Made by a program: the position numbers and the translations under genes. From Actinomyces sp. (lineage in GTDB: Bacteria > Actinomycetota > Actinomycetes > Actinomycetales > Actinomycetaceae), in assembly GCF_030530635.1 (NCBI RefSeq), contig NZ_JAUMUL010000009.1:5007-69006 (forward strand): 64,000 bases of DNA. Direction: 5' to 3'. Under the pieces are notes generated by a model, which worked only from the letters and a program-made list of their open reading frames with translations, had not been told where the DNA came from and searched no databases. Of the stretch, positions 43,215-52,894 are shown piece by piece. Position 1 is the stretch's first letter, and each line of letters opens with the position of its first letter.

Positions 43215-44516
43215 CTACCGCTTATCGGCCTGGCCGAGCCGCGTCTTGAAGCGCTCTCGAGCGCTGTGGCCGGCGGCGCTGGTGGCGGCGACGGTCGCCT
43301 GGACGCCACGACGGGTGAGCACGCGTGTGCGCGGGTGGGGCAGCACGGCCACCAGCCCTACCCCCACCAACACCATCAGCGCAACGATCACCGCCACGTA
43401 GCCGCTACGCGGGCCGACCTCGGCCATACGCCCCGGTCCAATCTGTCCGGACGCGGCCAGGCACGCCGCCAGCACACCGAAAGCGACCAGCAGCGCCGTC
43501 GTCGTCGCCACCGCCGCCGCGTGCCGCAGCGGCATCTCATGCAATTGCACCCGCTGACGCCACGTAACCGCACCGGCCCCAATCACGATGCTGAAGGGCA
43601 AGAGGGCGGCCCAGTCGCCGACGGCCGCAGTGGGCAGGCCCCCCAGTAGCGGCAGGGTGGGAACAGCACCGGCCACCACGCGTGTGGGTGAGAAGACCGA
43701 GCCGGCGCCCACCGCGAAGCCCGGTCCCACCAGCCAGGACAGCGCCCACACCAGCGCGGTGGGTAACCACCCGAGTTGCAGTAGAGCCAGTCCCGCCGTC
43801 GCTGCCAGGGAGCCTCCGGCGAGGACGTCGTGCAGGCGGGAGACTCGGTCACCCCCCGCAATCATTCCCGCGAGCGCCACCGCAGCGGCGATGACGATCA
43901 GCACCACGGCCAGTTCACGGGCCAAGCCCAGTGCCACGCCGATCCATTCCGGTGGCCGCCGGTACCTGCTCGCCACCGTCGACCAACCGCTGCTGTTCCG
44001 CTGCGCAGTCGACCAGGCGACCAAGGCGGTCAGGGCACTCACGCCGACCACGGCGATCCAGGTGCGGGAGGCGGCGGGCCTGGATGTCGCGACTATGAGC
44101 ATGGCCGTCAGGGCGGAGGCGCCGACGGCGATCATCCCGGAGGCGGGCCCCTCGAGTCGGGCGCGCCGCACCGAGGAACGGGTGAGCCACAGCTGCAACA
44201 GTGTCAGTCCCGGCAACGGCATGCTGAGCATGCCGTACTCGCCGTCGACAGAACCCATGGCGCCACCGAAGCCGAGACTCCAGATGCCGGTTCCGGTCCG
44301 CACTGCCTCCCCCAGGGAAAGAGCCGCGGCGGCATCCCGGGAGGATGCGGCCAGATACAGGGCGAGGGCCGCAAGTGCCACGATCCCCCACCCGAACACC
44401 ACGGATTCTGCGCCGGCCCGCAAGGCCAACGGCCAGTCGGGCGGCAGGACGCGGCGGGAGCCGTCGGCGCCCGCTTGCGTCGGGGAGGTCCGGAGCGACC
44501 GTTCCCTGTGGTCCAT
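43215..44516 (-). CDS. DUF6350/PerM-like membrane protein
   Basis: A 433-residue protein with about ten to twelve membrane helices. The stretch LPTALVWALSWLVGPGFAVGAGSVFSP is characteristic of the family that includes mycobacterial PerM (Rv0955), a membrane protein linked to cell division and persistence. The mycobacterial gene also lies beside the purine genes purN-purH, and here it precedes purH by 127 bp. purN is missing from this interval. ATG 44516 has GGAG 8 nt upstream. The N-terminal 30 residues and the C-terminal tail are Arg-rich and cytoplasmic. No transport motif is evident. Confidence 0.8.
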   Translation of the reverse strand: MDHRERSLRTSPTQAGADGSRRVLPPDWPLALRAGAESVVFGWGIVALAALALYLAASSRDAAAALSLGEAVRTGTGIWSLGFGGAMGSVDGEYGMLSMPLPGLTLLQLWLTRSSVRRARLEGPASGMIAVGASALTAMLIVATSRPAASRTWIAVVGVSALTALVAWSTAQRNSSGWSTVASRYRRPPEWIGVALGLARELAVVLIVIAAAVALAGMIAGGDRVSRLHDVLAGGSLAATAGLALLQLGWLPTALVWALSWLVGPGFAVGAGSVFSPTRVVAGAVPTLPLLGGLPTAAVGDWAALLPFSIVIGAGAVTWRQRVQLHEMPLRHAAAVATTTALLVAFGVLAACLAASGQIGPGRMAEVGPRSGYVAVIVALMVLVGVGLVAVLPHPRTRVLTRRGVQATVAATSAAGHSARERFKTRLGQADKR

Positions 44517-44721
44517 GCCCGCGTCTCCATCCTCTCAGGGGTCCGGTCCCGACGGCGTCGGGAGAGTCGGCACCGACACTAACGCGAGCCTGCAGGCGGA
44601 CCGCGGTGGGACACGGTTACACGCCGGCGGCCCACGACCGGCACGAAGGCCTGACGCGAAGGTGTAAAGGATGCGCCGCAAACGCATCCGGGTATGAGTA
44701 TGGCTGCGGCGCAGACCACAC

Positions 44722-44727
44722 TAGAAT
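44722..44727 (+). promoter_or_regulatory. -10 box of the phosphofructokinase gene
   Basis: TAGAAT stands 43 nt before the ATG, leaving room for the AAGGA ribosome binding site. No clear -35 box. Confidence 0.45.
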
Positions 44728-44770
44728 CGGACGCAGCACCAGGTACCGGATGCCGACGGAAGGATCCACC

Positions 44771-47149
44771 ATGTCTATCGACGCCCAGCGCGAAGAAGCG
44801 GCCGGCCAGGCCACCGGACGAACAACCGGCACTGCCCCCGAAGATGGGCCTGTCCGCATCGGAGTGCTCACCTCCGGCGGGGACGCGCAGGGCATGAATG
44901 CGGCGGTACGCGCCGTCGTCCGAACCGCACTGCGCATGGGCGCCCAACCGTATGCGGTCATGGAGGGGTGGGCCGGCGCTGTGGCCGGCGGGGACGGCGT
45001 GCGCGAACTGGGGTGGGACTCGGTCGGCTCCATCCTGCACCGTGGCGGCACGATCATCGGCACGGCACGTTCGGCGGAGTTCCGCGAGCGCGAGGGACAA
45101 CTGGCGGCCTGCCGCAACCTATTGGAGCACGGTATCGACCGGCTGGTCGTGATCGGCGGGGACGGCTCCTTGACCGGCACCGACGAGTTCCGCCAGAACT
45201 GGCCGTCCTTGGTGGCCGAGTTGGTCGAACGAGGTCAGATCACCGAACAGACGGCCGCCGCGCATCCGGTACTGATGGTTGTCGGGATCGTCGGTTCCAT
45301 CGACAACGACCTGGTGGGCGCGGACATGACCATCGGCGCCGACTCCGCCCTGCACCGCATCCTTGAGGCCATCGACGACATCTCCTCCACCGCGGCCTCC
45401 CATCAGCGCACCTTCATCGTGGAGGTGATGGGCCGTCACTGCGGTTACCTGGCGCTGATGGCGGCTGTGGCCGGGGGCTGCGACTACGTGCTCGTGCCCG
45501 AACTGCCGCCGGCTGACGGCTGGGAGGAGGACATGTGCCGCAAGCTGGCCAAGGGCCGGGAGGCCGGGCGGCGCGAGTCCATGGTGATCGTGGCCGAGGG
45601 GGCCACGGACCGCTCCGGCACCCCCATCACCGCAGACGACGTCAAGCGGGTCATGGCCGAGCGTCTCGGCGAGGAGGCCCGGGTGACGATCCTGGGGCAC
45701 GTGCAGCGTGGTGGCAAACCGAGCGCCTACGACCGTTGGATGTCCACTCTGCTCGGCTGCACGGCGGCCCGGGAGCTGGTGCTGGCCACCCCTGATAGTG
45801 AGCCGGTGATCATTGCCGAGCGGCACAACCGTATCGAGCGTCTGCCCATGATGGAGCAGGTCCGCGCCACTCGCGCGGTCAAGGACCTGGTAGCGGCCGG
45901 CGACTACCGGGGCGCGGTGGCTGCACGCGGAGCCAGTTTCGAGCAGATGCTCGGTATCTTCGAGACCATGTCGACTCCGCCGGAGCTGGACCCGGCACCG
46001 GAGACGGCGCTGACGGCCGATGCGAGCCCTTCTCGGCGTGTGGCGATCGTCCATGCCGGCGGACTGGCGCCGGGCATGAACACGGCGGCTCGGGCCGCGG
46101 TGCGCCTGGGCCTGGATCATGGCTTCACCATGCTCGGTGTGTACGGCGGCTTCCCCGGTCTGCTGGACGGGAATGTGCGCGAGCTGTCCTGGGACGGCGT
46201 CGAGGGGTGGGTCGGAGACGGCGGCGCCGAGTTGGGCACGCGTCGGGACATCCCCACCATCGACCAGCTGTACTCCCTCGGGCGGGCCATCGAGTCCTTC
46301 CGAATCGACGCCCTACTGGTAATCGGTGGGTTCAACGCGTATCTGTCGGCGTATGAGTTGGTCACCGAGCGCGACCGGTACCCCGCATTCAAGATCCCCA
46401 TGATCTGCGTGCCCGCATCCATCGACAACAACCTGCCCGGGTCAGAGCTCTCCGTCGGTGCGGATACGGCCCTGAACAGCGCGGTGGAGGCACTGGACGC
46501 CATCAAGCAATCGGCGGCCGCGTCGCGCCGCTGCTTCGTGGCCGAGGCCATGGGCCGCCGCTGCGGCTATCTGACGCTCATGAGCGGTATCGCCACCGGT
46601 GCCGAGCGGGTCTACTTGAACGAGGAGGGCCTGACGCTGAGCAAACTGGCCCAGGACTCTTCGCGCATGGTGGAGTCCTTCCGCTCGGGCCGCAAGCTGT
46701 ACCTGGTCATCCGCAATGAACGGGCCAGTGAGAACTACACCCTGGACGTGCTGGCGAAGATCTTCTCCGAGGAGAGCGAGGGCCTGTATGACGTGCGTCA
46801 GGCGCAGATCGGTCATCTCCAACAGGGTGGGGACCCCACCGCCTTCGACCGCATCATGGCCACGAAGCTGGTAGCCCACGCGCTTGATCTGCTCTCCGAG
46901 CAACTGGATGCCGGCACCTACCAGTCCAGCTACGTGGGGCTCGTGGGGGGACGGATCACCCATCACCGACTCGAGCGCATGGATGAGGAACTCGACCTGA
47001 CGGCGCGCCGGCCGCTGCACCAGTGGTGGATGGGGCTGCGCGAGGCCATTGGCCTGGTCAATAAGGACCTCGGGATCATTGCCGCCGAGGACGTCCCCGA
47101 CTTCGGTTACACGGTTTCCCAGGCCGCGTCCGCCGGGCGGGATGACTGA
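44771..47149 (+). CDS. pfkA: 6-phosphofructokinase, fused two-domain (eukaryote-like) form
   Basis: A 792-residue protein made of two PFK domains in tandem. The N-half (residues 27-400) keeps the catalytic set: GVLTSGGDAQGMN, ATP-type GGDGSLTG, the base in GIVGSIDNDLVG, and VMGRHCGYLAL. The C-half (about 415-770) has degenerate sites: GGFNAYLS in place of GGDGS and VPASIDNNLPGSE, as in the regulatory halves of animal and fungal PFK. Several stretches (GSIDND...DMTIGADSALHRI) read like eukaryotic PFK. Usual bacterial PfkA is about 320 residues. ATG 44771 has AAGGA at suitable spacing. It should catalyse the committed step of glycolysis, with the C-half probably holding effector sites. Confidence 0.93.
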   Translation: MSIDAQREEAAGQATGRTTGTAPEDGPVRIGVLTSGGDAQGMNAAVRAVVRTALRMGAQPYAVMEGWAGAVAGGDGVRELGWDSVGSILHRGGTIIGTARSAEFREREGQLAACRNLLEHGIDRLVVIGGDGSLTGTDEFRQNWPSLVAELVERGQITEQTAAAHPVLMVVGIVGSIDNDLVGADMTIGADSALHRILEAIDDISSTAASHQRTFIVEVMGRHCGYLALMAAVAGGCDYVLVPELPPADGWEEDMCRKLAKGREAGRRESMVIVAEGATDRSGTPITADDVKRVMAERLGEEARVTILGHVQRGGKPSAYDRWMSTLLGCTAARELVLATPDSEPVIIAERHNRIERLPMMEQVRATRAVKDLVAAGDYRGAVAARGASFEQMLGIFETMSTPPELDPAPETALTADASPSRRVAIVHAGGLAPGMNTAARAAVRLGLDHGFTMLGVYGGFPGLLDGNVRELSWDGVEGWVGDGGAELGTRRDIPTIDQLYSLGRAIESFRIDALLVIGGFNAYLSAYELVTERDRYPAFKIPMICVPASIDNNLPGSELSVGADTALNSAVEALDAIKQSAAASRRCFVAEAMGRRCGYLTLMSGIATGAERVYLNEEGLTLSKLAQDSSRMVESFRSGRKLYLVIRNERASENYTLDVLAKIFSEESEGLYDVRQAQIGHLQQGGDPTAFDRIMATKLVAHALDLLSEQLDAGTYQSSYVGLVGGRITHHRLERMDEELDLTARRPLHQWWMGLREAIGLVNKDLGIIAAEDVPDFGYTVSQAASAGRDD

Positions 47150-47184
47150 GGGGGCACGGACCGGCAAGACCGTCGCGGCTCAGG

Positions 47185-47190
47185 CATGAT
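47185..47190 (+). promoter_or_regulatory. -10-like box of the lacI-family gene (leaderless)
   Basis: CATGAT lies 6 nt before ATG 47197. The same box and spacing occur before the ROK gene at 62379. Confidence 0.4.
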
Positions 47191-47196
47191 GCGGGC

Positions 47197-48294
47197 ATGG
47201 TGACAATCGCCGACGTTGCGCGGCGCGCAGGTGTCTCACCGAAGACCGTGTCCAATGTGCTCAACGGGTACCGGTATCTGCGCCCCGAAACCAAGGAGCG
47301 GGTGGAGAGGGCCATCCGGGAGCTGGGATATACGGTCAACCTCGCCGCACGCGGCCTACGCCGCGGCCGCACCGGAATGGTCACCTTGGCCATGCCCGAC
47401 CTGCGCGACCCCTACCTGGCCGAACTGTCCGGACAGATCATTCACGCCGCCGAGCGTGAGGGGGGCCGCGTCTTGGTGACGCAGACGGATGGCCGGCGCG
47501 AGCGCGAACTCGAAGTGCTTCACGGCGCGAATCGGCATTTCACGGATGGCACGATCCTCAGTCCTCAGGCCCTAGGGCCGCAGGACATGGGCCAGTACGA
47601 GGTCGACTTCCCACTGGTGTTGTTGGGCGAGCGCGTGGATCCACCGGACATCGACCGGGTCACCCTGCCGAACGCGGCCGCCGCATATGCACTGACCGCC
47701 TATGTGCTCGGCCTGGGCTGCCGCCGGGTGGTGCTGTTGGGCTGCGCACCGGGCACCGACCACGGTTCGGCGCCTCTACGCGAACAGGGTTTCCGGGCGG
47801 CCCATGCGGACATGGGTGTGGAGATCGATGAGAACCTGCTGCTTACGGAGTCGACCTGGCGCCTGCCTCAGGGCACTCAGAGGATGAATGCACTCATCGA
47901 CTCCGGTGCTGCGTTCGACGCCGTGGTGGCGATGAACGACGCCCTGGCCATCGGCGCCCTGCACAGTTTTCGTGCCCATGACATTCCCGTGCCCGGCGCA
48001 GTGAAGGTGGTGGGCATTGACAACATTGAGGATGCGTCGTTCACCAGCCCGACTCTGACCTCCCTGTCCGTGGACCACGGCGAGTTCGCGCGTGAGGCCG
48101 TCCGACTACTGCTGACGCGGATCGACGAGCACCACCGTGATCCCGACCTGCCGCGCATGCCGAGAGAGCTGATCCGACCCGCCTTCCGCATTGAGGTGCG
48201 CCAGTCCACCGGAGGAGTCCCGGTGGACGACGCCGTCGCCATCGGATCAGGAGACGACCGTTACGGGGCTGGTGGTCAGTCGACAGTCAGATGA
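47197..48294 (+). CDS. LacI family regulator of the mannoside locus
   Basis: A 365-residue regulator with the LacI helix-turn-helix at residues 2-24 (VTIADVARRAGVSPKTVSNVLNG), the hinge (NLAARGLRRGRTG) and a periplasmic-binding-protein-like ligand domain (LVLLGERVD, DAVVAMNDALAIGALHSFRAHDIPVPG, KVVGIDNIEDASFTSPTLTSL). The C-terminal 25 residues go past the usual end. Its 3' end overlaps the convergent GH92 gene by 8 bp. The palindrome at 51473-51490, between GH92 and the ABC operon, is a likely operator: it is centred on CG, as LacI operators usually are. Confidence 0.92.
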   Translation: MVTIADVARRAGVSPKTVSNVLNGYRYLRPETKERVERAIRELGYTVNLAARGLRRGRTGMVTLAMPDLRDPYLAELSGQIIHAAEREGGRVLVTQTDGRRERELEVLHGANRHFTDGTILSPQALGPQDMGQYEVDFPLVLLGERVDPPDIDRVTLPNAAAAYALTAYVLGLGCRRVVLLGCAPGTDHGSAPLREQGFRAAHADMGVEIDENLLLTESTWRLPQGTQRMNALIDSGAAFDAVVAMNDALAIGALHSFRAHDIPVPGAVKVVGIDNIEDASFTSPTLTSLSVDHGEFAREAVRLLLTRIDEHHRDPDLPRMPRELIRPAFRIEVRQSTGGVPVDDAVAIGSGDDRYGAGGQSTVR

Positions 48295-51200
48295 CTTCGA
48301 GCTGAGTAAGCCTCGCCCCGTTCGGGAAGAGCCATCTGATCGCCTCAATGCACGGTTCCGCTCCAGGCGGCGCAGGCAGGGCGATCACCCGAGTCTCCTC
48401 CGGGAACCGGAACCTCACCCGACGTTCGGCGGCCCGGCACCAGACACCGTCCGCGCAGACCGCGACCGCCACGTCAAGGGAACCGGTTCCGGTGAGGGTG
48501 AACACCCGCGCCGGCTCGGGGCGGTCCAATTCGAGTTCCAGCCGGGTGTTGGGCGGCAGCACGACCTCGGTGGTGGCGGCGTCGTCGACCAGGGCGGCGG
48601 CACTCTGCAGGGACGAATGCAGGTTCCCCGAGCGGGTCTTGTCCCGCCGATACTCCCCCGCACTCACCGAGGCGAGACGGGCGCCCGTTCCCCAGCCGTG
48701 CGGCCTGGTGTCAACGCGTACCCTCAGGTGTGTATCGCCGTGCAGGGCGGTAGCCCTCAGAACCGGGGCGAGCAGCGCACACCCGTTGACCTCTACGTCC
48801 GCTATGTACTTGCCACTACCCTCCCGAGTTACGGACAACACGGTCCCGTCGCTGCGCGTCCAGCGCACCGAGGGCAGCTGCGGCACCGTGACCACGAATT
48901 CGCCCGAGCCCACATCGAGCGGATACAGACCCATCGCAACGAATAGCCACCAGGCACTGAATTCACCGTTGTCCTCGTCCCCCGGCCACCCCTGACCGAT
49001 GCGTCCGCCATTGAAATACCGGCCGAAGGCGTCGTGCAGAACCTCGGCTGCCCGGTCGGGCCGATCGGAATGCAGGTACATGAAGGGCACGTGGTGGGCG
49101 GGCTGGTTCGAGACCGCGAACTGTCCCATGCCGAGCGCCCGGGCCTCAGTCATCTCGTGGAGGATGTGCCCGTAGGTCCCGCGTTGGGACGCCACCGCCT
49201 TCTCCGGATCCTGGAAGTAGGCGTCGAGCCTTCTGCCCAGTGCTGCGGGCCCACCCAGTGCATCAGCCAGCCAGGCGGCGTCGTGAACCGGGGAGAAGGC
49301 CATCCCCCAACCGTTCGTCTCGGTATAGCCCCCACCCCATTCCCGCGGGTTGAAATCCGCGGGAGCCACCTTCCACATACCATCATCACGGCGTTCTCGT
49401 ATGAAACCGCAATCGGGATCGAAGAGGCAGCGCCAGCGCAGTGAACGGTTGGTGAAATAGAACGCCTCCGCAAGCAGGTCTGATCGTGCTTCCCCATTGG
49501 CACGGTGGGCGAGTCGACCCGCCCACCGCCCGATCGCAGCATCGTCAATCGCATTCTGGACTGTCCAGCTAAGCGCCTCCGGAATGGAGGAGTCCACCCA
49601 GTCGCAGAATCGCGCAGCTCGGTTGCCGACTCGGCCGACCTCGGTTTGGGCGGGCGGCGTCATCGCGTTGCGCAGGGCGGACAGATAGGCCGTATCCTGA
49701 TCGAAGTCGATACCGTGCACGGCGGCGTCGGCGAAAATCACATCGGAGTCCGTGCCCACCATGCAGTCGATGTATCCGGGGGCCGTCCACCTGCCCATCC
49801 AACCGCCGTCGCGGAAGGTCTGCAGCAATCCGTTGAGCAGCACCCCGGCGCGATCCGGCATGAGCAGGTGGTATGCGGGCCAACAGGTCCGGTAGGTGTC
49901 CCAGTACCCGTTGTTGACATACAGCTCACCGGGCAGGATCCGGCAACCGGTTACCGTGTCGGTGTGTTCCCGGTCGAGCGGTAGAGCGGCTGCCGCATGC
50001 ACCATGCGGGGTGTGTCCGGGCCTCCGGCATTCTCATGGGCGATATTGGGATAGCACAGAAGTCGATACAGGCCGGTGTAAGCCGCCTCACGCTGTTCCG
50101 CGGTAGCGCCACTCAGCTCGAGGGCGGCTAGCGGCGCACTCCAGGCGTCGTGCGCCGCCTGCCGCAGCTCCTCGAAAGTGCCTTGCGATTCGAGGCTGAG
50201 GTTTTGCCAGGCCTGTTCCACGGAGATGAACGAGGTGGCCAGGCGTACCTCGTGTGTGCCCGCGGAAAGGGGGATGTGCGCTGCCTGGCTACGCACACTC
50301 CCGGCATCCTCATACGCCGTATCAATGCGGGTGCCGCTGCGAATCTCGCCGACGAAGAACACCCGCGGCGGGCTGGGGCGGGAGGGACGGACCGTGTTCC
50401 CGGGAGCCCATCCGTGCAGCGACACTCCGGTGTCGGTTACCCGGGCGTACAGGTGTCCGGCGAAGGGTTGATCGATGGTGACGCCCCCTGCGCGCGGTAA
50501 GTGGATGCGCACCGCCGCCGTGCGCGCCGTAGCGGTCAGCTCCAACTCGATGCCGCCTTCCAGGCGCACCCGGTAATAGTCGGGTTGCGCGACTTCATCG
50601 TCATGACTGAATCGCCGGGATCTGCGTCGCGGTTCCAGAACGGGGGCATCCAGGTAGGGCATGACCTGCATGGATCCCCGGTCGCCTATCCAAGGGCTGG
50701 GCTGATGGCTGAGTGCCACCGCCTCCAGGCGGGGAGCCGGGTCGCCGTGCCACCGATAGAGCCAGCGGCGGGTGCGGGCATTGGTTACCGGGGTTATGAA
50801 GTTCATGCCGTGTGGCAGACAGACCGCGGGCAAGGTGCTGCCCCGCGAGAAGCCCCGCCCGCTGTGGGTTCCGCGGGTCGTACGCACGCAGGCGACCACA
50901 TCTGCACCGTCTTGAGCGTTCTTACCGGGATCCTCCGCCATGACACGCGCCTGAATCCAGCCGGATCCGTAGTCGGTGTGGGCAATGAGCCGCACGGCGG
51001 CGAGCGAAGTCCCGGACGGCAGGGCGTCCAGCGGTATCCGCCAGAGGTTCCACTGCTCGGGGAGCAACGTGGTGGCCGCTAGGTGGGCGGGCCGGCTCTG
51101 CGGTGTGGTGGTCAGGTCGCGGCCGTCGTCGTCATGCAGGTGCAGTAAGCCGCCCTGCTCGTCCTCCACTCCTAGGCCCAGCATTGTGGAGGCACGGTCG

Positions 51201-51430
51201 GGCGCTCCGTTCCGCTGTAACAGCAACTGGGGAAACAAGGCGATTTCAAGCGTCTCCCCCGCCATCGCGGGGCGGTCGGGGAGGCCGATATCGGCCCGGC
51301 CGCGGGCCAGGACCGTATACGTACTGACCTCTCCTTCGAATAGGCCGCAACGCGGGGTCGAACTCGGCGGAGCCCCCGGACCGCACGAGGCCGCGAAGCG
51401 GATGGTCCGGGGTGACGTTGACAGCGGCAT
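48287..51430 (-). CDS. GH92 alpha-mannosidase, cytoplasmic
   Basis: About 1047 residues (ATG 51430, with GGAAAGAG upstream; ATG 51448 also possible). The core shows the GH92 marks WDTYRTCWPAYHLLMPDRAG, GYIDCMVGTDSDVIFADAAV and the general-acid region GWPGDEDNGEFSAWWLFVAMGLYPL, ending in a beta domain. An N-terminal region of about 200 residues may be a carbohydrate-binding module and has no signal peptide, so the enzyme should act in the cytoplasm on imported oligosaccharides. GH92 enzymes are Ca-dependent exo-alpha-mannosidases (alpha-1,2, 1,3, 1,4 or 1,6). It is divergent from a sugar ABC importer and convergent with a LacI regulator; host N-glycan or yeast mannan fragments are plausible substrates. 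Confidence 0.92.
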   Translation of the reverse strand: MPLSTSPRTIRFAASCGPGAPPSSTPRCGLFEGEVSTYTVLARGRADIGLPDRPAMAGETLEIALFPQLLLQRNGAPDRASTMLGLGVEDEQGGLLHLHDDDGRDLTTTPQSRPAHLAATTLLPEQWNLWRIPLDALPSGTSLAAVRLIAHTDYGSGWIQARVMAEDPGKNAQDGADVVACVRTTRGTHSGRGFSRGSTLPAVCLPHGMNFITPVTNARTRRWLYRWHGDPAPRLEAVALSHQPSPWIGDRGSMQVMPYLDAPVLEPRRRSRRFSHDDEVAQPDYYRVRLEGGIELELTATARTAAVRIHLPRAGGVTIDQPFAGHLYARVTDTGVSLHGWAPGNTVRPSRPSPPRVFFVGEIRSGTRIDTAYEDAGSVRSQAAHIPLSAGTHEVRLATSFISVEQAWQNLSLESQGTFEELRQAAHDAWSAPLAALELSGATAEQREAAYTGLYRLLCYPNIAHENAGGPDTPRMVHAAAALPLDREHTDTVTGCRILPGELYVNNGYWDTYRTCWPAYHLLMPDRAGVLLNGLLQTFRDGGWMGRWTAPGYIDCMVGTDSDVIFADAAVHGIDFDQDTAYLSALRNAMTPPAQTEVGRVGNRAARFCDWVDSSIPEALSWTVQNAIDDAAIGRWAGRLAHRANGEARSDLLAEAFYFTNRSLRWRCLFDPDCGFIRERRDDGMWKVAPADFNPREWGGGYTETNGWGMAFSPVHDAAWLADALGGPAALGRRLDAYFQDPEKAVASQRGTYGHILHEMTEARALGMGQFAVSNQPAHHVPFMYLHSDRPDRAAEVLHDAFGRYFNGGRIGQGWPGDEDNGEFSAWWLFVAMGLYPLDVGSGEFVVTVPQLPSVRWTRSDGTVLSVTREGSGKYIADVEVNGCALLAPVLRATALHGDTHLRVRVDTRPHGWGTGARLASVSAGEYRRDKTRSGNLHSSLQSAAALVDDAATTEVVLPPNTRLELELDRPEPARVFTLTGTGSLDVAVAVCADGVWCRAAERRVRFRFPEETRVIALPAPPGAEPCIEAIRWLFPNGARLTQLEVI

Positions 51431-51472
51431 CACTAAGTCTCTTTCCATTCAAGGAGCAGGCATGTAAACTCA

Positions 51473-51490
51473 TAGTACATCGTGGTACTA
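51473..51490. promoter_or_regulatory. Palindromic operator between GH92 and the ABC operon
   Basis: TAGTAC-N6-GTACTA is a perfect inverted repeat centred on CG. It lies 43 bp from the GH92 start and 70 bp from the binding-protein start, in the only gap that holds both promoters. Confidence 0.6.
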
Positions 51491-51559
51491 CAACGCTGCA
51501 CTACCGCGATGCACGAGGTGCACTGCTGCGCCGTCGTTAGAGTTGCAAAGGAGCCTTCA

Positions 51560-52894
51560 ATGTCGACAAAACTCTTCCGGCCATCGCGCCGCGCCCTGCT
51601 CGCCTACAGCGGCCTAGCCACCGCCTCGGGCATGCTCACGGCCTGCGGATCCTCAGGCTCGGGACCGTCCGGCAGTGCTTCCGACGCCAACAGCATCGAG
51701 ATGTGGGCACGCGGCGGTGCCACCACCGCCGACGCCTATGCGGAGATCATCCCCACACTCGAGCAGGCGACCGGCATCACTGTCAGCTTCTCCACGGTCG
51801 ACAACTTCGGACAGGAGCTGCAGAGCCGGGCCCAGTCCAAGCATCTGCCGGACCTGTGGATCAATGACGACGTCCTACTGGGCACCTACCAGCGCCAGGG
51901 CCTCTTGCGCGAGGTCGTTCGCGACGATTACGCCGAAGCATCCGCCATCGACGACGCCCGCTGGGCCGAGACTCAGATCGACGGCGGAGTATACGCCGTG
52001 CCCTACTCCCGGCAGACGATGGTCGACTGCTTCCGCTCCGACTGGTTGGAGAAACTGGGCCTGTCGGTCCCGACTACCTGGGAGGAATACGTCGCCTTCC
52101 TTGACGCCGTCGCCGCGCAGGATCCCGACGGCGACGGCAGCGCGAACACCTACGGCACCAATGTGGCCGGAACCGCCAAGAACGGATATCTCGCCCGCTG
52201 GGCGATGAGCTACATCTGGCAGGGCGGCGGCTCATTGTGGACGGATAACGGCAACGGCACCTTCTCGGTGGACACGACGTCCGCGGCGACGGTAGCGGCC
52301 GTGCAATGGATTCAGGACCTGTTCGCCGTCGGCGGGCGCGTTCAGCCCGGAGCACTAACCGCAGACACCTCCGTATCCACTCCCTTCTTCGCAGAAGGAA
52401 AGGTGGGGCACACGCTGACCGGCCCATACCAGTTCTCCGCCATGGACGAGGCCCCCGGAAAGGACCTCTACGTGGTCTCGTCGGCGCCCACCGGCCCGCA
52501 CGGCGGCACGGTCCTGGCCGAAGGCGAGAACATCTATGTCTCGGCCGGCACCGAGAAGCTGGACGCCGTCAACAAGGTCATCTCCTGGTTCATTTCCGAG
52601 GAGGGGCAGACCACCTGCATGACCAACAGCAAGCAGCCGGTCGTGAGGGTTCCGGTCCGTTCCGACATGGATGCGGCCACGATCTACGAGGATGATCGCT
52701 GGGGTGTTGTCCAGGACAGCCTCGCCGACTCCTCCCAGGTGTTCCCCGCTGTCGCGGACGCATCGGCCATCAAACAGGTCATCGCCGAATCACTCAACAC
52801 CATCGTCTCAAGTCCGGAACAGGACCCGACGCCCGAGCTCGAGAATCTCAAGACCGAGCTGGAAGACGTCTTCGACGAACTGGGGCTGTTGTGA
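51560..52894 (+). CDS. Sugar ABC transporter substrate-binding lipoprotein
   Basis: A 444-residue binding protein of the family 1 type (maltose/multiple sugar). The signal is SRRALLAYSGLATASGMLTACGSS, with a lipobox LTAC and a possible twin-arginine pair. The mature part has TTWEEYVAFLDAV and the aromatic-rich sugar cleft (WAMSYIWQGGGSLW, GPYQFSAMDEAPG). ATG 51560 has AAAGGAG 6 nt upstream. It heads a three-gene operon with two permeases, joined by GTGA and ATGA overlaps. The divergent alpha-mannosidase points to manno-oligosaccharides as ligand; that is inference. Confidence 0.92.
   Translation: MSTKLFRPSRRALLAYSGLATASGMLTACGSSGSGPSGSASDANSIEMWARGGATTADAYAEIIPTLEQATGITVSFSTVDNFGQELQSRAQSKHLPDLWINDDVLLGTYQRQGLLREVVRDDYAEASAIDDARWAETQIDGGVYAVPYSRQTMVDCFRSDWLEKLGLSVPTTWEEYVAFLDAVAAQDPDGDGSANTYGTNVAGTAKNGYLARWAMSYIWQGGGSLWTDNGNGTFSVDTTSAATVAAVQWIQDLFAVGGRVQPGALTADTSVSTPFFAEGKVGHTLTGPYQFSAMDEAPGKDLYVVSSAPTGPHGGTVLAEGENIYVSAGTEKLDAVNKVISWFISEEGQTTCMTNSKQPVVRVPVRSDMDAATIYEDDRWGVVQDSLADSSQVFPAVADASAIKQVIAESLNTIVSSPEQDPTPELENLKTELEDVFDELGLL

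Noticed and set aside
44345..44770. N-terminal extension of the phosphofructokinase
   Set aside because: The extra residues are low in complexity, overlap the divergent DUF6350 gene and its promoter, and ATG 44771 has a ribosome binding site.
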